Positions 27,893 through 35,908 of a DNA stretch of 64,000 bases are shown in pieces. The position numbers were made by a program, and so were the translations under genes. Each line of letters begins with the position of its first letter. Within the stretch, counting starts at the first letter, position 1. The stretch comes from Microbacterium sp. SLBN-154 (GTDB taxonomy: Bacteria; Actinomycetota; Actinomycetes; Actinomycetales; Microbacteriaceae). The notes below the pieces were generated by a model. That model made no database searches. It had not been told where the DNA came from and saw only the letters and a program-made list of their open reading frames with translations. The stretch is from NCBI RefSeq assembly GCF_006715565.1, contig NZ_VFNL01000001.1, positions 2,294,001 through 2,358,000 of the forward strand, written 5' to 3'.

Positions 27893-28486
27893 TCACGACA
27901 CCGCGAGCATGACCTCGACGACGGCGTCGAGCACCGCGTCGACCTGCTGCTCACGGTATCCGCCGCGCTGCATGCGGAAGGCGACCGCGCGGACCTGTTC
28001 GACCGTTACGGTCTGACCGGACTCCAGGTAACGGCAGATGCGGTCGGCCACCAGGTCCACCTCATCCACGCGGTAGCCGAAACCGAGCACGCCGACACGG
28101 TCGAAGCGCCGGCCCTCCGGGCGCGACAGCCGATCCAGCACCTCCTGCGCAAGGTCGCGTGTCCGCCCCACCCATCCCGCGGCGCCGAGCCGTGCCACCT
28201 CGGCTTCGCGCTCACGCGCGGCGAAGGCGTCCTCGATCCGGCCGAGCGCCGAATCCACGGCGTCGATGACGTAACCGCCCCGAACCAGTGCGAACGCAGC
28301 GTGGCGGACGTCCCACGAGGTGACGGGGTCGGCCGTTCGTCCTTCGAAGGACTCACGGGCGCGCAGGAGGAAATCGTCGACAGCGCTACGGTCGTAGCCC
28401 TTCTCACGGCCGCGGGTGATCGGGAACGCCGCTCGGGCGTGCGCCTGGCCCGCGACGCCGGTGTCTGATGGTCGAAGGTCGGTCAT
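27893..28486 (-). CDS. DivIVA-domain protein with tandem DivI1A motifs
   Basis: 197 residues starting MTDLRPSDTGVAGQAHARAA. Two DivIVA-like motifs are visible: 'FPITRGREKGYDRSAVDDFL' near residue 22 and 'FDRVGVLGFGYRVDEVDLVA' near residue 125, each followed by helical text, plus 'VEQVRAVAFRMQRGGYREQQ' towards the C-terminus. DivIVA-type proteins mark curved or polar membrane; this short form lacks a long coiled coil, so its role is uncertain. The ATG overlaps the cdsA stop (ATGA), tying it to phospholipid synthesis. Confidence 0.78.
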   Translation of the reverse strand: MTDLRPSDTGVAGQAHARAAFPITRGREKGYDRSAVDDFLLRARESFEGRTADPVTSWDVRHAAFALVRGGYVIDAVDSALGRIEDAFAAREREAEVARLGAAGWVGRTRDLAQEVLDRLSRPEGRRFDRVGVLGFGYRVDEVDLVADRICRYLESGQTVTVEQVRAVAFRMQRGGYREQQVDAVLDAVVEVMLAVS

Positions 28487-29532
28487 GCGACTCCGAGGGG
28501 CGAGAGCAGGTAGTACAGAGCAAGCGCTGCGGTCGTGGAGGGCAGGATGGAGTCCAGGCGGTCGAGAACTCCTCCGTGGCCGGGCAGCCAGGAGCTCATG
28601 TCCTTGATCCCGAGATCGCGTTTGATCATCGATTCGCCGAGATCGCCGGCCGTGGCTGTGCCGAGGATCACCAACCCGATGATGACGCCCGTCCAGACCG
28701 GCAGACCGAGCATCAACGGCGCCAACAGGAGCCCTGCGATGACCGCGGCGACCGCGGCCCCCGCGAACCCCTCCCACGTCTTCTTCGGACTGATGCGCGG
28801 CGCCATCGGGTGACGGCCGCCTCGTCCGAGGGTGAGTCCTGATACGTAGGCGCCGGTGTCGGAGACCACGGCCACGATGATGAAGGCGAGCACCCACCAT
28901 TGGCCGCCGTCCTGTGCGAGGAGGGCGACGCAGAGACTGGCGAGGAAGGGGACGTAGAGCTGAACGAGGGCGGCGATCAGGACGTCGCCGAGCACGAGTG
29001 CGTGCGGTCTGCCGTCGTCGGCGAAGAGCTGTGCGACCAGCCGCCACACCACCACCAGGGAGACCGCGGCGAACGCGCCGATCCAGTGCAACCAGGGCTG
29101 GAGGAAGAACCCGGCGAGGACCAGGAGTGTTCCGGCGATGAGCTGCGCGACGATGTCGACCCGGCGACCCGACGCGCGGAGAGCGCGGCTGAACTCGAAT
29201 GTGCCGAGGGTGCTGGCGGCCAGCGCGAACAGCACGAAGAGCTGCTTGAAGAAGATCAGGGACGCCAGGACCACGACGCCGATCGCCAGGCCGATGAGGA
29301 TCGCCAGGATGAGGTTGCGCCCGGTGCGCTGGGTGATCCTGGCGTTGGCCTCCTCGAACTCTGCGCGCGCATGCGCGAGTTGCGTCTCCAGTTCGCTCCG
29401 GGCAGCGCGCACGTGCGTCTGGAAACCGGGTTCTCCGGCGACGGGCGCCCGTCGGGCAGCGGCGGCCTCCCGACGGGTCGCGGGAACCGCAGGGGCGTCG
29501 CTGCCCCGCTCTCCACCCGCGGTGTCTGTCAT
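28483..29532 (-). CDS. cdsA: Phosphatidate cytidylyltransferase
   Basis: Makes CDP-diacylglycerol from phosphatidic acid and CTP. The family signature is clear near the C-terminus: 'GDLGESMIKRDLGIKDMSSW' followed by 'LPGHGGVLDRLDSI'. About eight membrane helices, such as 'ILAILIGLAIGVVVLASLIF'. The first 75 residues are a cytosolic extension with a predicted coiled coil ('ARSELETQLAHARAEFEEAN'). I start at the ATG at 29532 (MTDTAGGERG), 8 nt after the frr stop. 349 residues. Confidence 0.94.
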   Translation of the reverse strand: MTDTAGGERGSDAPAVPATRREAAAARRAPVAGEPGFQTHVRAARSELETQLAHARAEFEEANARITQRTGRNLILAILIGLAIGVVVLASLIFFKQLFVLFALAASTLGTFEFSRALRASGRRVDIVAQLIAGTLLVLAGFFLQPWLHWIGAFAAVSLVVVWRLVAQLFADDGRPHALVLGDVLIAALVQLYVPFLASLCVALLAQDGGQWWVLAFIIVAVVSDTGAYVSGLTLGRGGRHPMAPRISPKKTWEGFAGAAVAAVIAGLLLAPLMLGLPVWTGVIIGLVILGTATAGDLGESMIKRDLGIKDMSSWLPGHGGVLDRLDSILPSTTAALALYYLLSPLGVA

Positions 29533-29539
29533 GACCGGC

Positions 29540-30094
29540 TCACACTTCGAGCAGCTCAGCCTCTTTGCGCTTGAGCGCGTCATCGATGGCGTCGACGTGC
29601 GTGCGCGTCAGAGCGTCGAGCTCCTTCTCACCGCGGGAGATCTCATCCTCGCCGACCTCGCTCTTGAGCGAGTCGAGGTCGTCCTTGGCCTTGCGGCGGA
29701 TCCCGCGGACGTGGACCTTGGCGTCCTCACCCTTGGCACGGACGATCTTGACGAATTCCTTGCGCCGCTCCTGAGTCAGCTCGGGCAGCGTGACACGCAC
29801 GAGGTTGCCGTCGTTGGTGGGATTGGCGCCGAGGTTAGGCGTGTCGCGGATCGCCTGCTCGATGGCTTTCAGCGCCGACTTGTCGTAGGGCGTGACCACG
29901 AGGGTGCGAGCCTCAGGGTTGTTCAACGAGGCGAGCTGGGCAAGCGGCGTGGGCGAACCGTAATAGTCGACCATGATCTTCTGGAACAGCTGCGGGTTGG
30001 CGCGGCCGGTGCGCACGGTCGCGAAGTCCTCCTTCGCGGCCTCGACCGCACGGTCCATGCGGGAAGCGGCATCTGCCAGTACGTCGGCGATCAC
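29540..30094 (-). CDS. frr: Ribosome recycling factor
   Basis: Splits post-termination ribosomes with EF-G. The sequence '[20 protein letters not shown]', '[20 protein letters not shown]', '[20 protein letters not shown]' and '[20 protein letters not shown]' is unmistakable. I choose the GTG at 30094 ([13 protein letters not shown]): GGAG sits 5 nt upstream, the length becomes 184 residues as in E. coli (185), and a TAGACT box would start transcription about at the upstream in-frame ATG (30118), leaving that codon without a leader or ribosome site. Confidence 0.93.
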   Translation of the reverse strand: MIADVLADAASRMDRAVEAAKEDFATVRTGRANPQLFQKIMVDYYGSPTPLAQLASLNNPEARTLVVTPYDKSALKAIEQAIRDTPNLGANPTNDGNLVRVTLPELTQERRKEFVKIVRAKGEDAKVHVRGIRRKAKDDLDSLKSEVGEDEISRGEKELDALTRTHVDAIDDALKRKEAELLEV

Positions 30095-30136
30095 AGGAAC
30101 TCCATTCTCCGAACTCATCAGAAGTCTAGTGCGCGA

Positions 30137-30153
30137 CCCCGGGCAGCCCGGGG
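30137..30153. terminator. Hairpin between pyrH and frr
   Basis: CCCCGGG-CAG-CCCGGGG, a 7-bp stem with 3-nt loop, downstream of pyrH on the minus strand and just before the frr promoter. There is no T-tract, so it may attenuate rather than terminate. Confidence 0.4.
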
Positions 30154-30185
30154 CAGCACACCGTGGTGGCGGGGAGGGGGCGTCG

Positions 30186-30905
30186 TCAGACGGTCACCAG
30201 GGTGCCGATGGACTCGCCCAGAAGGGCCCGGGTGACGTTGCCCTCCGGCTCCATGCCGAACACCCGCATGTCCATCCCGTTGTCCATGCACAGGCTGAAG
30301 GCGGTCGAGTCCACGACCTTCAGTCCGCGCTGCAGCGCATCGATGTAGGTGATGCGATCGATGCGTGTCGCGGTGGCGTCCTTCCGCGGGTCGGCGGTGT
30401 AGACGCCGTCGACGCCGTTCTTCGCGACCAGGACCTCCACCGCCCCGATCTCGAGGGCGCGCTGGGCTGCGACGGTGTCGGTAGAGAAGTAGGGCAGTCC
30501 CGCTCCGGCGCCGAAGATGACGACGCGGCCCTTCTCCATGTGACGCTCGGCACGGCGAGGGATGTACGGCTCGGCGACCTGCGTCATCGAGATCGCCGAT
30601 TGGACACGCGTGGCGGCACCCGCCTGCTCCAGGAAATCCTGCAGGGCGAGAGCGTTCATCACGGTGCCGAGCATGCCCATGTAGTCAGCTCGACCCCGGT
30701 CCATCCCCCGCTGGCTCAATTCGGCCCCTCGGAAGAAGTTTCCGCCGCCGACCACGACGGCGATCTCCACGCGGTCGACCGCAGCGGCGATCTCGCGGGC
30801 GATCTGGCTGACGATGTCGGGATTGACCCCGAGCGCTCCTCCGCCGAACGCCTCCCCGGACAGCTTCAGCAGAACACGACGGCGGTGGCTCGTCTCATCG
30901 ATCAC
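30186..30905 (-). CDS. pyrH: UMP kinase
   Basis: Phosphorylates UMP to UDP; bacterial hexameric type of the amino-acid-kinase fold. Motifs: '[13 protein letters not shown]', '[13 protein letters not shown]', '[20 protein letters not shown]', '[20 protein letters not shown]', '[13 protein letters not shown]' and '[16 protein letters not shown]'. 239 residues. The GTG start follows a GAGAGGATGATCC ribosome site; TAGTCT about 30 nt upstream is a candidate -10. A terminator of the upstream tsf gene lies just before it, so pyrH and frr are transcribed separately from rpsB-tsf. Confidence 0.95.
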   Translation of the reverse strand: MIDETSHRRRVLLKLSGEAFGGGALGVNPDIVSQIAREIAAAVDRVEIAVVVGGGNFFRGAELSQRGMDRGRADYMGMLGTVMNALALQDFLEQAGAATRVQSAISMTQVAEPYIPRRAERHMEKGRVVIFGAGAGLPYFSTDTVAAQRALEIGAVEVLVAKNGVDGVYTADPRKDATATRIDRITYIDALQRGLKVVDSTAFSLCMDNGMDMRVFGMEPEGNVTRALLGESIGTLVTV

Positions 30906-30943
30906 GGATCATCCTCTCGTCCAACGCAGACTATCGAAGCGTG

Positions 30944-30981
30944 AGAAAGGGCCCGCACCGACGAGGGGTCGATGCGGGCCC
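30944..30981 (-). terminator. Rho-independent terminator of tsf
   Basis: On the minus strand GGGCCCGCA and TGCGGGCCC form a 9-bp stem around a GTCG/CGAC inner pairing, followed by TTTCTC. It lies 10 nt after the tsf stop. Confidence 0.85.
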
Positions 30982-30991
30982 TGCAGCGATC

Positions 30992-31819
30992 TCAGGCGCC
31001 GACCTTGAACCGAGCGAACCCGGTCAGGGTCAGACCTGCATCCTTGGCGACCTGGGCCACCGACAGCTTGTTGTCGCGGGCGTAGTCCTGGTCGAGGAGC
31101 GACACCTGCTTGAAGAAGGCGTTCACGCGTCCCTCGACGATCTTGGGCAGAGCCGCCTCCGGCTTTCCCTCGTTGCGCGAGATCTCCGTGACGATCTGGC
31201 GCTCCTTCTCCACGTCCTCCTCGGGAACCTCGTCACGGGAGAGGTACGAGGGGTTGGCGAAGGAGATGTGCTGCGCCAGGCTGCGGGCGGTCTCGGCGTC
31301 GTCACCCGAGTAGGCCAGGACGACTCCGACCTGCGGGGGCAGGTCCTTGTTGGTCTTGTGCAGGTAGACCTCGAAGTTGTCACCGGCGAGTGTCCGCACG
31401 CGACGCAGCTCGACCTTCTCGCCGATGATCGCGGCCTCGTCCGAGATGAGCTCGGCGACCGTCTGCGCGCCGGCGGGCGCCGCCAGCGCGGCGTCGACGG
31501 AGTCGGCGCCGGCGGTCGCGGCTGCCTCGACGACCTTCTCGGCCAGAGCGACGAAGCGGTCGTTCTTGGCGACGAAGTCGGTCTCGCAGGCGAGCTCGAT
31601 CATGGTGACCTTGCCGTCCTGCTCACGGGCCGCGATGAGGCCCTCGCTCGTGGATCGGTCGGCACGCTTGGCGTTACCCTTCGCGCCCTTCAGGCGCAGG
31701 ATCTCGACGGCCTTCTCGACATCGCCGTCGGCCTCCTCGAGGGCCTTCTTGGTGTCGACCATTCCGGTGCCGAGCTGCTCGCGGAGAGCCTTGATGTCAG
31801 CGATGGTGAAGTTTGCCAT
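30992..31819 (-). CDS. tsf: Elongation factor Ts
   Basis: Nucleotide exchange factor for EF-Tu. N-terminal UBA-like part 'ADIKALREQLGTGMVDTKKA' is followed by the core 'MIELACETDFVAKNDRF' and the coiled-coil/dimer region up to 'VAKDAGLTLTGFARFKVGA'. 275 residues. I start at the ATG at 31819 (MANFTIADIK), with AAGGAG about 9 nt upstream; an in-frame upstream ATG at 31888 lies inside the hairpin of the rpsB-tsf spacer and is unlikely. Co-transcribed with rpsB, with possible attenuation in the spacer. Confidence 0.96.
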   Translation of the reverse strand: MANFTIADIKALREQLGTGMVDTKKALEEADGDVEKAVEILRLKGAKGNAKRADRSTSEGLIAAREQDGKVTMIELACETDFVAKNDRFVALAEKVVEAAATAGADSVDAALAAPAGAQTVAELISDEAAIIGEKVELRRVRTLAGDNFEVYLHKTNKDLPPQVGVVLAYSGDDAETARSLAQHISFANPSYLSRDEVPEEDVEKERQIVTEISRNEGKPEAALPKIVEGRVNAFFKQVSLLDQDYARDNKLSVAQVAKDAGLTLTGFARFKVGA

Positions 31820-31866
31820 GGGTGGCGGCTCCTTATGTGACGGGTGCTGTCGTGTGCATGCGCATT

Positions 31867-31900
31867 CCTCGGGGCGGGGCATTACCACCCCGCCCCGAGG
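31867..31900. terminator. Strong hairpin in rpsB-tsf spacer (attenuator)
   Basis: CCTCGGGGCGGGG (31867-31879) pairs with CCCCGCCCCGAGG (31888-31900) over 13 bp with an 8-nt loop. No T-run follows on the minus strand, so partial termination or mRNA stabilisation between rpsB and tsf is likely. Confidence 0.65.
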
Positions 31901-31909
31901 AGCAACGGC

Positions 31910-32845
31910 TTACTTCTCGGCGGCCTCTTCGGCGGTGGCCTCGGCGGCGTCGGACGCTTCCTGGGCGGCCTCGGGGGTCTCCGCTGTCTCGACGGCGGCG
32001 GCCTCCTCGGCTGCGGCGGCACCGGCCTCGTCGGCAGCGGTCTCGGTCGCGGCGACCGACACGTCGGCAGCGCCCGAGACCGTGGTGCCCTGCTCCAGGA
32101 GTTCACGCTCCCACTCGGCGAGCGGCTCGGCGGCCTCGTCGGCGTCTGCGGGCTGGTGACGCTGGATCAGGCCTTCGGCAGCGGCGTCGGCGATGATGCG
32201 CGTCAACAGCGACACCGAGCGGATGGCGTCGTCGTTGCCGGGGATCGGGTACTGGAACTCGTCCGGGTCGGCGTTGGTGTCGAGGATGCCGATGATCGGG
32301 ATGCCGAGCTTGGTGGCCTCATCGACGGCGAGGTGCTCACGCTTGGCGTCCACGACCCAGATCGCGGAAGGCGTCTTGGACATGTTGCGGATGCCGCCGA
32401 GGGACTTGTGCAGCTTGTCGAGCTCGCGCTTCTTCAGCAGGAGCTCCTTCTTGGTGAAGCCGCTCTCCGCCGGGTTGTCGTAGTCGAGCTCCTCGAGCTC
32501 CTTCATGCGAGCCAGGCGCTTGGACACCGTCTGGAAGTTGGTGAGGAGTCCGCCCAGCCAGCGCTGGTTGACGTACGGCTGACCGACGCGGGTCGCCTGC
32601 TCGGCGATGACCTCCTGGGCCTGCTTCTTCGTTCCGACGAACAGGACGGTCCCGCCGTGTGCGACGGTCTCCTTGACGAACTCGTAGGCCTTGTCGATGT
32701 ACGACAGCGACTGCTGCAGGTCGATGATGTGGATGCCGCTGCGCTCGGTGAGGATGAAGCGCTTGACCTTCGGATTCCACCGACGGGTCTGGTGTCCGAA
32801 GTGCACGCCGCTGTCGAGCAGCTGGCGAATGGTGACGACGGCCAT
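31910..32845 (-). CDS. rpsB: 30S ribosomal protein S2
   Basis: The start '[20 protein letters not shown]' and '[20 protein letters not shown]', '[20 protein letters not shown]', '[15 protein letters not shown]' and '[20 protein letters not shown]' identify S2. 311 residues, longer than the ~240 of E. coli, because of an Ala/Glu/Asp-rich tail from about residue 245. AGAAGGAG precedes the ATG. The promoter is probably about 200 nt upstream, leaving a long leader (see 32846-33172). Followed by tsf after a 13-bp hairpin. Confidence 0.96.
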   Translation of the reverse strand: MAVVTIRQLLDSGVHFGHQTRRWNPKVKRFILTERSGIHIIDLQQSLSYIDKAYEFVKETVAHGGTVLFVGTKKQAQEVIAEQATRVGQPYVNQRWLGGLLTNFQTVSKRLARMKELEELDYDNPAESGFTKKELLLKKRELDKLHKSLGGIRNMSKTPSAIWVVDAKREHLAVDEATKLGIPIIGILDTNADPDEFQYPIPGNDDAIRSVSLLTRIIADAAAEGLIQRHQPADADEAAEPLAEWERELLEQGTTVSGAADVSVAATETAADEAGAAAAEEAAAVETAETPEAAQEASDAAEATAEEAAEK

Positions 32846-33172
32846 GGCCGTTCTCCTTCTCTGGCGCGTTCACGCCGTTTCGGTTTTCCTCCCGGCCGAT
32901 CGACCGGTGCTGCCTGGTACCCCACCGCCTTCCGCTCGCACGCGACGATGTCGGGTGGGAGACCGTGGGAAGGATGCCGCGCACCGCGAGACCGAAGTCG
33001 TCGCAGCGCGCTCTGGGCACGCGTAGTCACCCCGATGTCGGGGTGCGAAGAGAAGTCTATCAGCGTCATGGCTGCGACGTCCTCTCCTCCCCACCCGACG
33101 AGACGGGTCAGGACTCCACAGATCCAGACGGGCCCGACGCGACGCAGGCGCGAGTCGGCGAGCCTTGCGCTC
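32846..33172. promoter_or_regulatory. rpsB leader and rpsB/M23 divergent region
   Basis: No gene is visible in these 327 bp. On the minus strand TAGACT (33055-33060) gives a likely start near 33048 and a leader of about 200 nt before rpsB. The leader would begin with a perfect hairpin, CACCCCGA-TG-TCGGGGTG (33028-33045), and later contains CCGGTCGATCGGCCGG just before the ribosome site. Long structured leaders often carry feedback control of S2, but here that is inference. No clear plus-strand promoter for the M23 gene was found. Confidence 0.5.
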
Positions 33173-33739
33173 ATGTCCTCGCGTTCGCCGTCGCATCGGC
33201 CCCCGCAGGCGAGGCGGCAGGCGGCGTTCCTGCTGGCCGTCGTGCTCGGCTTCGCGTTCGCGATCGCAGGTCTCCCTCCCGTCGGCGCGACCACTCCGCA
33301 CGACGATGTCTCCCTTCCGCTCGCAGGAACCTGGGGATGGCCCCTGGATCCGTTCCGGCTCGTCCGCCCGTACATCGCGCCCGCGCACGAGTACGCGCCA
33401 GGCCATCGGGGCATCGACATCGCCCCGGTCGGGTCATCGTCATCGGTGGAAGTCGTCGCGCCGGCGGACGGGGTGATCGCCTTCAGCGGGCAGGTGGCAG
33501 GGCGTCCGGTGGTCACGATCGACCACGGGGCGGGATTCGTCTCGACGCTGGAGCCCGCCGCCGGCGTTCTCCCACCGGGCACCGCGGTCGATCGCGGGGA
33601 CGTCGTCGCCATGCTATCCGAGGGCGGACACAGCGCGCCCGGCACGCTCCACTTCGGCGTGCGTCGGAACGGCGCTTACATCAACCCGATGCTGCTTCTC
33701 GGAGGCGTGCCGCGCGCAGTCCTCCTCCCGTGCTGCTGA
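33173..33739 (+). CDS. Secreted M23-family (LytM-like) protein, degenerate active site
   Basis: 188 residues: basic N-terminus, signal segment 'AAFLLAVVLGFAFAIAGLPP', then an M23-like domain: 'GWPLDPFRLVRPYIAPAHEY', 'GHRGIDIAPVG' (H78, D82), 'VVAPADGVIAFSGQVAGRPV' and 'APGTLHFGVRRNGAYINPM'. The first His of the usual HxH is Thr158 ('TLH'), so zinc binding is incomplete and the protein may be a non-catalytic binder or regulator of cell-wall hydrolases. Start at ATG 33173, without a clear ribosome site. It is divergent from rpsB and convergent with xerC. Confidence 0.82.
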   Translation: MSSRSPSHRPPQARRQAAFLLAVVLGFAFAIAGLPPVGATTPHDDVSLPLAGTWGWPLDPFRLVRPYIAPAHEYAPGHRGIDIAPVGSSSSVEVVAPADGVIAFSGQVAGRPVVTIDHGAGFVSTLEPAAGVLPPGTAVDRGDVVAMLSEGGHSAPGTLHFGVRRNGAYINPMLLLGGVPRAVLLPCC

Positions 33740-33751
33740 GCCGTTCGCGGC

Positions 33752-34663
33752 TCACGCTCGAGGATGCGCCAGACGGTAGGACGCGGTGAGGCGCTCGTGC
33801 GAGACGTGCGTGTAGATCTGCGTCGTGCCCAGGCTCTCGTGACCGAGGATCTCTTGAACACTGCGGAGGTCGGCCCCGCCGTCGAGGAGGTGGGTGGCGG
33901 CGCTGTGCCGCAAGGCATGCGGACCGACGGGTCGCCCGACGAGGGGGCCGACCGTGCGCGCCACGAGGTCGTACACGGTCCGCGGACCGAGCCGTGCCCC
34001 ACGCGCGCCGAGGAAGAGCGCAGCATGCCCGCGGTCTCGATCAGCCTGCCGCGCGAGCAGCACGGGGCGCGCCCGAACGAACCATGCATCCAGCGCCGCG
34101 GATGCGGGCCCACCGAAGGGCACGACGCGCTCCTTGGCCCCTTTTCCCCAGACGCGCACGGTGCGCCGTTCGCGATCCACGTCATCGGTGTCGAGCCCGC
34201 ACAGCTCCGAGACGCGGATGCCTGCCCCGTACAGCAGCTCAAGGATCGCGTGGTCGCGCAATGCGAGAGCATCGCCGGTCTCCGACGCTGCAGCCCCCAG
34301 ATCGGCGAGCATCTCGGCGAGAGCCTCGGCGGGAGCCACGGTCGGCAGAGTTCGGCCGCGCTTCGGAGTGAGAAGGCGGGCAGCGGGGTCGGTCGACACG
34401 TCGCCGGCGGCCACCGCCCACGCGAAGAGTCCCCGCGCCGATGCCGCCCGTCGTGCGAGGGTCGCCCGGGAGGCCCCGCTCTGCTGAACGCGCCAGAGCC
34501 ACTCGCGCAGATCCTCGCGGGTGATCTCGCCGATGTCGGGATCGTCGAGCGTGTCGGCGAGGTCACCCAGATCGGCGCGGTACGCGCGGACCGTCGCCGG
34601 CGACAGCCGCCGGACGTCGCGCAGGTGCGCCAGGTGGCGTTCGATGACCGCCGAGAGCCGCAT
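33752..34663 (-). CDS. xerC: Tyrosine recombinase XerC
   Basis: Chromosome dimer resolution at dif. The catalytic set is complete: R150 ('LLYGAGIRVSELCGLD'), K174 ('VWGKGAKERVVPFG'), H249 and R252 ('GPHALRHSAATHLLDGG'), H275 ('EILGHESLGT') and nucleophile Y284 ('TQIYTHVSHERL'). An N-terminal SAM-like domain covers residues 1-90. 303 residues. I prefer the ATG at 34663 to the GTG three bases upstream, because CATTCT ends 7 nt before it. The setting among comM, dprA and rpsB shows a housekeeping recombinase, not a mobile-element integrase. Confidence 0.93.
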   Translation of the reverse strand: MRLSAVIERHLAHLRDVRRLSPATVRAYRADLGDLADTLDDPDIGEITREDLREWLWRVQQSGASRATLARRAASARGLFAWAVAAGDVSTDPAARLLTPKRGRTLPTVAPAEALAEMLADLGAAASETGDALALRDHAILELLYGAGIRVSELCGLDTDDVDRERRTVRVWGKGAKERVVPFGGPASAALDAWFVRARPVLLARQADRDRGHAALFLGARGARLGPRTVYDLVARTVGPLVGRPVGPHALRHSAATHLLDGGADLRSVQEILGHESLGTTQIYTHVSHERLTASYRLAHPRA

Positions 34664-34717
34664 CACCCCAGAATGCCCGATACGTCTGCGTCAGTGCGCC
34701 GCCGCGCGGCGGAGCGC

Positions 34718-35908
34718 TCATCTCGTCCAGGACGGCACCCGGCGCCAGCCGACCATGCCGCGCTCCACGCCTCCGGAGAGTGCGAGGATCCCGAGCTCCG
34801 CCTCGACCTCGGCAGGCGCGAGGCCGGCGGAACGCGCGATCTGGGCGAGATCCTTCTCCGTTCGCACGCTGAGCGCGTCGATGACGCGAGTGGTCCGATC
34901 GGTGCGGTCCCCGCTCACCGCCGCAAGCAGCGTCCCGTCCTCCCAGCCGAGGAGCTCGCGGACATCATCCGCGGAGGTGATGCAGCGCGCGTCGTACTCC
35001 CGCATGAGCCGATGACACCCCGCCGAGGCGGTGCTCGTGATCGGCCCGGGTACCGCGCCGAGCGGCCTTCCCAAGGATGCGGCATGACCGGCCGTGTTGA
35101 GCGAGCCGCTTCGCCATCCTGCCTCGACGACGACGGTCGCATCGGACATCGCCGCGATCAGCCGGTTTCTCTGGAGGAACCGCCACTTCGTCGGCGCCGC
35201 CCCGCATGGGGCTTCGCTGATGATCGCGCCCGAGCCGGCGATCCGATCGATCAGATGACTGTGCCCTGTCGGGTACGCGCGATCCGCGCCGCCGGCGAGG
35301 AATGCCACGGTGGCGCCGCCGACCGTGAGCGCGGCGCGGTGAGCGGCGCCGTCGATACCGTAGGCCGCCCCCGAGACCACCGTCGCCCCCGAAGCGGCGA
35401 GGTCGGCGGCGAGCTCTCCTGCGACATGCTCGCCGTACGCGGTCGCCGCCCGCGCGCCGACCAGCGCGACGGCGGCGCCCGCCGGCCGCAACAGCGCGAC
35501 GCTTCCACGCACCCAGAGACACACGGGCCGGTGCGACCCGAGGTCGTCCACCGCCGTGGGCCAGGACGGATCGCCGGGGACGAGGAGTTGCACACCGGCG
35601 CGCGCCGCGGCCGCACACGCCTCGGCGATACCCTCCGGCCGCCACCGCGGCATCCAGCGCTCCCGGCCACGCTCCACATGCGCGGCGAGATGCGCGGGAG
35701 CGGGGCCTGCGCTCACGACCATTTCGAGCGCCCGGAGGGCGCCGTACTCCGCGATGAGGTGGCCGGCGGCGCCGTCACCGGGTTCGGTGAGAAGGTTCCA
35801 GGCCACCCGCGCCCAGACGTCGGCTTCGTCGGAGTCGGACCACGCCGCACCGCGGACATTCTGCAGCTCGCGCCTCGCGCTGTCGGAGGGCTCCGGCCGC
35901 ATGCTCAC
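34718..35908 (-). CDS. dprA: DNA-processing protein DprA (Smf)
   Basis: Loads RecA on incoming single-stranded DNA in competent bacteria. The Rossmann-like core shows 'VALVGARAATAYGEHVAGEL', 'ATVVSGAAYGIDGAAHRAAL', 'PTKWRFLQRNRLIAAMSDAT' and 'VVVEAGWRSGSLNTAGHAAS', then 'GRPLGAVPGPITSTASAGCH'. A C-terminal winged-helix (~60 residues) follows. 396 residues from the GTG at 35908, which overlaps the comM stop (GTGA); ATG 35902 is an alternative. Grouped with comM and yraN. Confidence 0.93.
   Translation of the reverse strand: MSMRPEPSDSARRELQNVRGAAWSDSDEADVWARVAWNLLTEPGDGAAGHLIAEYGALRALEMVVSAGPAPAHLAAHVERGRERWMPRWRPEGIAEACAAAARAGVQLLVPGDPSWPTAVDDLGSHRPVCLWVRGSVALLRPAGAAVALVGARAATAYGEHVAGELAADLAASGATVVSGAAYGIDGAAHRAALTVGGATVAFLAGGADRAYPTGHSHLIDRIAGSGAIISEAPCGAAPTKWRFLQRNRLIAAMSDATVVVEAGWRSGSLNTAGHAASLGRPLGAVPGPITSTASAGCHRLMREYDARCITSADDVRELLGWEDGTLLAAVSGDRTDRTTRVIDALSVRTEKDLAQIARSAGLAPAEVEAELGILALSGGVERGMVGWRRVPSWTR

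Noticed and set aside
30118..30118. ATG at 30118 as start of frr
   Set aside because: The -10 box TAGACT ends only 4 nt before it, so the mRNA would begin at or after this codon. GTG 30094 has a ribosome site and gives normal length.
31888..31888. ATG at 31888 as start of tsf
   Set aside because: It lies in the hairpin between rpsB and tsf and adds 23 non-family residues. ATG 31819 has AAGGAG and the family N-terminus.
33752..34663. Tyrosine recombinase as sign of an integrated element
   Set aside because: All neighbours are core genes (rpsB, dprA, comM). No attachment repeats, tRNA junction or phage genes; it is XerC.
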